A DNA stretch of 64,000 bases from Sclerodactyla briareus (taxonomy: Eukaryota > Echinodermata > Holothuroidea > Dendrochirotida > Sclerodactylidae), in contig JAODTK010001443.1 of the NCBI GenBank assembly GCA_026419785.1, forward strand, positions 62,001 through 126,000. Reading direction: 5' to 3'. Shown piece by piece: positions 58,601 through 64,000 of the stretch (position 1 is its first letter; each line of letters opens with the position of its first letter). Below the pieces are notes generated by a model that was given only the letters and a program-made list of their open reading frames with translations, did no database searches and was not told the origin of the DNA. The translations under genes and the position numbers were made by a program.

Positions 58601-59487
58601 TGTATCGCCTAGATCAAATACCGAAAAAAATTGCCGGCTATGCCTATGAACTTTACCAATAGGTAGTGCGAAGGATATGGAGAGAACGTCCAATCTGTAT
58701 ATCATCGGAGATTCCATCCTCCGACGGAGATAGACTCATAATGCTCTATTTCACACTATACGAGCTTCTGTGACAGTGCTAGTGAGCTAATATTTATTTT
58801 CAGCACCATAGACAATCACGAAAGGCCCCTTACAGGACCTCAAAATATTCCGAGAGTTCTATACACATAAATTCATATTTCTACGGCATTACTAGAATCA
58901 TACGTAGCATGTTACCAGTGTAGTGCAAATGTCCAGATTCTACTTACGTCTCCTGATTTTTCTCTCAATTCTCTTTTTTTTTGGGCCGGAAAACATATTT
59001 CTAAGAATTATTTCATGCTGTCAAATTTTGTTCATGTCTAGAGCAGCCAAATGGCCACAAACTCACAACAGTGATCGATCATGATAACTATAACAGCATA
59101 AGTTGCTAAGTGTGCAATGTACCGATTCAGACTTCAGGGCTCCCATCTAAGTAATTTTCATGAAAACTATATAACTGTGCATCTGGAGGATCTGATCCAA
59201 TAAATGATGATTTCCAATTCTGTGTATTTAGTTGGTTATCCGTTACTCGCCAAATCATTGACTCATGTTACATATACTGGCCATCGCTCTAGAATATATA
59301 CTCTCCCGAAATACCCCCAAAGCATGTGCTATTTTTTGTGAGGGGAGAAGGTGGCGTGAGTATTTCGTGTTGGTTGTACCGTGTGTAACTTTTTTGTTTT
59401 TAATTTGTGAGGGGGGATGCGTACCACAGAGTTCAGTGGCTTGTAACAAAACTCCCCAACCATGTTACTATTTTTGTAATTTACTAT
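55651..59487. other. Unassigned sequence
   Basis: About 3.8 kb without a recognised gene. An inverted repeat AATAATTAGAAT/ATTCTAATTATT lies at about 56450-56461 and 56527-56538. At 57110-57260 the minus strand carries GATATAAGCCC then TTAGGACGTTAAAC, resembling SINE 3' tails, but no head was confirmed. Frames of 82 codons or fewer show no motif. Confidence 0.4.
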
Positions 59488-59495
59488 CTTGTGTA

Positions 59496-60481
59496 CAGGG
59501 GCGTCGGGGCGTTGGGTTTGGAAAAGTGGGGGGGGGGACACATCGAATGCAATTGAACATCTAAGCGGAGGGCCACCACCAGTTGGTGCAGAGCGTACAA
59601 AGAAAATTCAGATTTTCAACCATCAGATGACGGAAAACGGCACTGCCAAGCTCAATAGCACCCATCTACTATGTGTGTGATTTGAGTAAAAAGGACAGAC
59701 AAACAGTTGGCATGGTGTATACTAGATGATTTACTGGTATCAACCAGGGTATTTGTTATTACCTTTTCTACTTGGCTGTTGGTTGCGTGGGATCAGGGGT
59801 TTCTACCGAACGGGCTCTGGTGGGACCGAAGGAAAAGCCATAGCGTTACGGGACCAGTCAAATTTGGGAGCAGAACATTTTACCCGAATTTTTACGGGGC
59901 AGTGAAAACTGACTGGCTGCGCGCGAAGACGCGCGAAAAAAATTGCCAGGTTTTCCGGGCATTGTATCGAAAAGACTGCGAAAATCACGCATTTTTTTTC
60001 ACTTTGTTTTCCCTTTCCTTATTTTCCACAATTTTTTTCGCCCGAATTTTCCATCTCAGAAGAATGTGGGGGGGGGGGAGGGGGAATTGCCCCCAAGGCT
60101 TCTGAATTAATCGGGTGAACGAAATGATTGAAGCATTACATCGCATATTTAGCCTGCAACAGCCTGGAGAAACACGCGCGCGACACACTTCAAATTTCGA
60201 AGAAACTCGGTATGAGCTGGCTAATCCTTCTACTTCGCACTAGTCGGGTCAGACACCTTCACCTGGGGTCCGCACCTGGAATTGGTGGACTCGAGACATT
60301 TTCAAACGCGATAATTGTTTGGTTTAGACAAATGGAAATCAGTTTAGAGTGATCAAAAATCGGCATGTGCTATTATTTCTTCGGTCCCGAAAGGTGGGGG
60401 GGGGGACAACGATATGATATCCCAACCACTTTTAAAAGTGGGGGGGGACATGTTCCCCCCGTCCCCACTGTTGACGCCCTG
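59496..60481. mobile_element. 986-bp non-autonomous hAT element with perfect 8-bp TSD
   Basis: Starts CAGGGGCGTCGGGGCG and ends TTGACGCCCTG, with CTTGTGTA duplicated exactly on both sides (59488-59495 and 60482-60489). The terminal inverted repeats (CAGGGGCGTC against CAGGGCGTCA) differ by one G. The subterminal motif AAGTGGGGGGGG.ACA occurs three times (about 59522, 60391, 60434). The body includes a G-run (60067-60078) and a 132-codon frame (59707-60105) with no transposase motif, so mobility would need a transposase from elsewhere. Confidence 0.92.
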
Positions 60482-60489
60482 CTTGTGTA

Positions 60490-61939
60490 CTTTACACTGT
60501 GATCTATTCGTGGTTGAAATCTGTTATCCTGTATCATCGTTAGCATGGTAATATAAAGTTGGATTGAATCAATTTTTATAAACGCAAGGAATCACTACCA
60601 TATTCGGGGTCTTGTTTAAGATTCCGGTGTACGGAAACCGCGCTACAGCGCTTCAGAGATTTTCTATATCATCAGCACGCCCTCATTTTAGCTTAACTCC
60701 GTGATCTTACGAACAAATAAGTATCAGAAAAACGCCATCAATTCAAACTTGAGGTAAATATATTCTAGAGACCAGCTTCATCCGATTTGTGGGCCACGGT
60801 GTCAAATTTGGTGGTCGCATTGTGATTGTGCGAAAAGAACCACAGAACCGTGGACCTTGAACCAAATTAGGACGCCGCTTCATCCAGGACTGTGTAACTC
60901 GGGACGCGAATTCCTATCTTACGCGGAGCGCCAGAATACCGGGCGCCATGATCAATCTCAGAACTCTGGACCCGGATATTCTCCTCGCTAATCGTCAAGT
61001 ACAGTAATAACGTCGTTTAGCTTGTTATGTCTAACTGATGTAAACATCGTATATTCGCGATGTTAAATAGGTCCGTTATTCTTCGAGTTCAAACGTCACT
61101 ACTTGTGTGTCTCGGGGATCTTGCTCTAGGCCCTGTCATTTTTTGTTTTTAAATTTCATATAACCAGTAATGATAATAGTTTATGTGTTCTTTGGTTCCA
61201 TCAACTTTGCGCTTATGATAGGTGCCACATATATTTTACTCATGACAGCAGTTGCCATGATCTGTTTCAGATTCCATGCCGTTCACGTCAGACTGAAAAC
61301 TTGGGTTGATTATACCAGTCGCATTTCGAAAACGTTTTTTTTTTGTTTCATGTGTTCACCCAGCAACCATGCCAGTAACCTGTCCTGCAAATTTTCGCCA
61401 AAGAATGCCTGTGCAATTGCTTCCGGTGTACTCCGTGTTTTCTATTTTCATACATTTATCATAAATCATGCATTGATCTCGCTCAATATGATAGTAATTT
61501 CCTCGCATGTTTTGGCTTTTTCTGCTCACCATCTTTCTCGCTGTTTCAGCTCATCACTCTTGTGCTGTCAAATATTTGTTATGGTATTGAACTGACAGCG
61601 TCCACCACTCTCCTTAAATTTTGCAAGTCATGTCAAAATGATCTTGAAAACCGTCGCGACATCAGCCTGACACCGTCGCTACTCCATTCAAATCTCTGTA
61701 TCCTCACTTTGTAGGCCGATACTATTCTAACCACGCAGATTGATCACCTTTGAACAACTATTGCTTTAAAGTAACATTGTCGTCTCACACGTCGCAACAC
61801 CTCTGCGAATAATGGAGGTGGACGTCACGACAACGCCGCAACACCGGACTGATTTACCTACGTGCATCAATACCTCCCACACAATTCCCAGGACGGCAAG
61901 GAAAGGGGGTCTGTGAGGGTGAGAGCAGCTTATGATGCC
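60490..61939. other. Unassigned sequence with the longest open frame of the window
   Basis: The 141-codon frame at 61170-61595 (plus) is the longest in the window. Its product would be hydrophobic with about ten Cys and several possible membrane stretches. It contains no recognised family motif, lies in pyrimidine-rich DNA, and is not followed by a splice pattern that could be judged. It precedes the LINE relic in the same orientation, but no endonuclease motif was seen. Confidence 0.3.
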
Positions 61940-62900
61940 CCTACACTCGGCCTCCACTTCTCCATCATTCGCCAACAATACGTGTCTCTCGATCTATCTG
62001 TCTATGCAATTCAATCACAATATTTATCAGGAGTTTCTTCGAACGATTATGTGGGCAATTGTCCAAAGGGATCTTGATATCATCTCCGATGTCTCCCGAT
62101 TGGCAAATGTTTTTCAATGGCGATAGTGCAAAGTTATGCATATTGGTTTCCACAATCGTAACGCTTCCTCCAAGTTAAATGACCAAAATATTCATCCGGT
62201 GACATTACATAGGAATCTCGATGTTCTTTCGATTCTTCTTTGACCTTCTAAGCAAGTGTGCTGAAGTGTGAGGAAGGTACTGGAATTCTCACTTCAATTT
62301 CCTTGACTAACGATATTGTTGTCAGTTGTTAATCAGCAGTTGAGACCCTCAACCTGGATATTCTGTCCAAGTATGGATCCATATTGCTCGAAAAGACCAG
62401 CAGGTCATTGAAACGTTCAGCGGAGGGCCACTTGATTAATTCACTGTCTTAGAGATTTACCTACGAGGGGAGAATTAAGGCGGTCTCGCTCTACTTCGAT
62501 GGAGCTGAGACATATTTCGAGGTGCTTTGTTCAGATTTTTAATTGTTTCATGTATTCGAGGGCCTTTCCCTCCCCCTATTTCTTTGAGTTTGCTAAAGTT
62601 ACCACCATATGGTCATTGCCTCAATCTTCGTGGTAAACGCTGTAGATTGGACAATTCGAAATATTTCTTCCCTACGAGAGTTATTAATGAGTGGGATTAG
62701 CCTCCGAAGATTTGTTCTGTCTAGAGTGTGAATGCATTCAAGAACAGATCGGATTTATTTTTCAGGACCGTGGGCACATTCTTTAAGCATCTGGGTGATT
62801 CTTCTCTTGGTTGGTTGTGGCGCCATGGTCTCTCATGAGGATTTTGTCCTTCCTGCACCCTGTCACTACACTGAACAGCTGTTTATTTGTATCCTTGTTT
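61940..62900 (+). pseudogene. LINE reverse transcriptase relic, plus strand
   Basis: Recognisable pieces in order: a palm-like block at about 61940-62020, then SSNDYV and VQRDLDIISD (62060 region), KVMHIGFHNRN (about 62131-62163) matching the CKVMHIG motif of jockey/CR1-type LINEs, and from 62611 HCLNLRGKRCRL followed by DNSKYFFPTRVINEWD, then SVNAFKNRSDLFF. The last three match the conserved LINE C-terminal order (RCRL..RK.FFS.RVIN.WN, SVN.FK.RLD). Stops replace Asn/Trp-side residues after INEWD and before SVNAF, and frameshifts occur between blocks. It is non-functional and the same family as 18640-19500. Confidence 0.82.
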
Positions 62901-64000
62901 CAATTACATCGGATCATGTTGCCAGTGGCAACTGCATGGACTGTTTTCTACAAGGTCAAGGAAGAAAGTGGATCATAAAATCCGCAATGGTCACTATCCT
63001 GAGACTCTGATCAATGCCATGTCTAACATACAACTAAGTCCTGTCCTCGAATGGCCTAGTGTTATCTCGACTCTTACTCTGATCCCCCATAATGATCGAT
63101 TATAGCATCCATCCGTGTTTTAAAGCCAAGGGCAGTAGCTGAAGCCCACCCCCCCCCCCCTTCATCGCTAACCTCTCCCTCAATTCCCCTAACACAATCA
63201 ATAAGTGCGAAAAAATGTGCACGCCTAAGCAATCAGCTATACTGTCCCACTCTAACATCCTCCTACCGATAGTAAAAATTTCTAACTACGCCCACTGGCA
63301 GGTGATATACCTGAACACCGAAATGGTAACTTGTGAACTTGTGATGTCAAGTTGAAAATGCTAGTGACCTGCTATGAATGATTGAATGGCTCTATCGAGT
63401 TCGAACCTGACTTCTCTGGAATGACTCGATTTGCCCCATATTAGTCATGTGACCTGAAAGAACAATTATCGTGACTTGTCGCCACCGTGGACCTCTGCCT
63501 AACAAGCGCAAGTTGAACTCTTGATCGCTGGCGGACGAGCAAAATTCCCTGTTGCGACTACACTCCATGATTTTTACCAATCCACATTTATTGTTCGTTC
63601 ACATTTACTTGACCTTCACTGACATTTGTCATAACCTTGGAAAGGCCTTGGACATATCTACCACATTAGCCTAATTTTTGCTACCAGTCCCAACTACTCA
63701 TTCCTAGCTCTTGTATATTACCTATCACATCCCCAACAACCAACATGGTGACAAACTCTTTCTGGCTCAACAGCCAACAATCTAGAGCCAGATGTGTTGA
63801 TAGACATCATTTTCCCCTGGACACAGGTTCCCTTGTCAACTAGGCTGCAGACCTGGACCCTCCTGACCGATAAAGGTAAACCTGCTCTGCAGAGGGATGG
63901 AATAATGTCACCAAACTTCCTCTAATACTGGCACCGAGAGCTCAATTGAAGTTGGGAAATCGGGGTATTAATTGGATTCAGTTAAATTAATACACTATGC
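62901..64000. other. Unassigned sequence after the LINE relic
   Basis: No gene recognised. A possible short TIR element occurs at 63127-63297. Minus-strand T-arm-like sequence near 63395-63410 lacks an A-box. Confidence 0.4.
63127..63297. mobile_element. Possible hAT-like miniature element
   Basis: Left CAAGGGCAGTAGCTGAA and right end (inward) CAGTGGGCGTAGTTAGAA align with one gap on each side. A C-run (63151-63161) lies next to the left end, as in the two confirmed hAT elements. No target-site duplication was found, so the call is tentative. Confidence 0.3.

Overview
The window reads as non-coding, repeat-rich DNA from an animal genome. No RNA operon, CRISPR array, bacterial-style gene packing or convincing multi-exon host gene is visible. 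The best guess is a marine deuterostome invertebrate, an echinoderm or hemichordate. This rests on CR1/L2-like LINE remains ending in a GCGCTATATAAA-type tail with an (ATT)n microsatellite, hAT-type miniature transposons, more than twenty poly-G/poly-C tracts, AGGTCA-rich dispersed repeats, and an excess of the palindrome TAGGCCTA (at least eight exact copies in 64 kb). The organism call is an inference. Every open reading frame is short (141 codons at most) and none was recognised as a host protein.

Region 0-28 kb is a mosaic of old, diverged dispersed repeats, labelled R1 to R7 and R9 here. Four modules recur in the same orientation and order at spacings of about 9-10 kb: R2 (3.8, 13.0, 22.7 kb), R3 (4.7, 14.7, 23.7 kb), R1 (5.7, 15.5, perhaps 25.3 kb) and R6 (6.5, 16.9 kb). 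Inside it lie an exact 400-bp tandem duplication (15,506-16,306), a 233-bp fold-back element with TTAA ends (8,722-8,954), an 8-bp-TSD hAT miniature element (21,763-21,936), and a minus-strand LINE relic (18.64-19.5 kb) of the same family as the one at 61.9-62.9 kb.

Region 27.7-29.0 kb is the 3' part of a 5'-truncated LINE with a readable but broken reverse transcriptase. Region 29-45 kb is mostly unassigned sequence, with dispersed members of a GCC-headed, AGGTCA-rich family (31.9, 43.6, 52.5 kb), a GACCTTGACC-rich repeat (37.5-38.2 kb), a tRNA-like SINE head (42.95 kb) and a miRNA-sized hairpin (44.25 kb). Region 45.9-48.8 kb carries a (GTCT/GTCC)-headed relative and a tandem array of roughly 600-bp units with regular AGGTCA half-sites. 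Region 52.5-53.6 kb shows one transposon apparently nested in another. Region 55-64 kb has two more GC-rich TIR elements, one 986 bp long with perfect TSDs (59,496-60,481), and the second LINE relic.

The features do not form a gene system. The coherent story is transposon activity of different ages: very old diverged repeats, mid-age LINE relics with stops and frameshifts, and hAT elements young enough to keep perfect target-site duplications.
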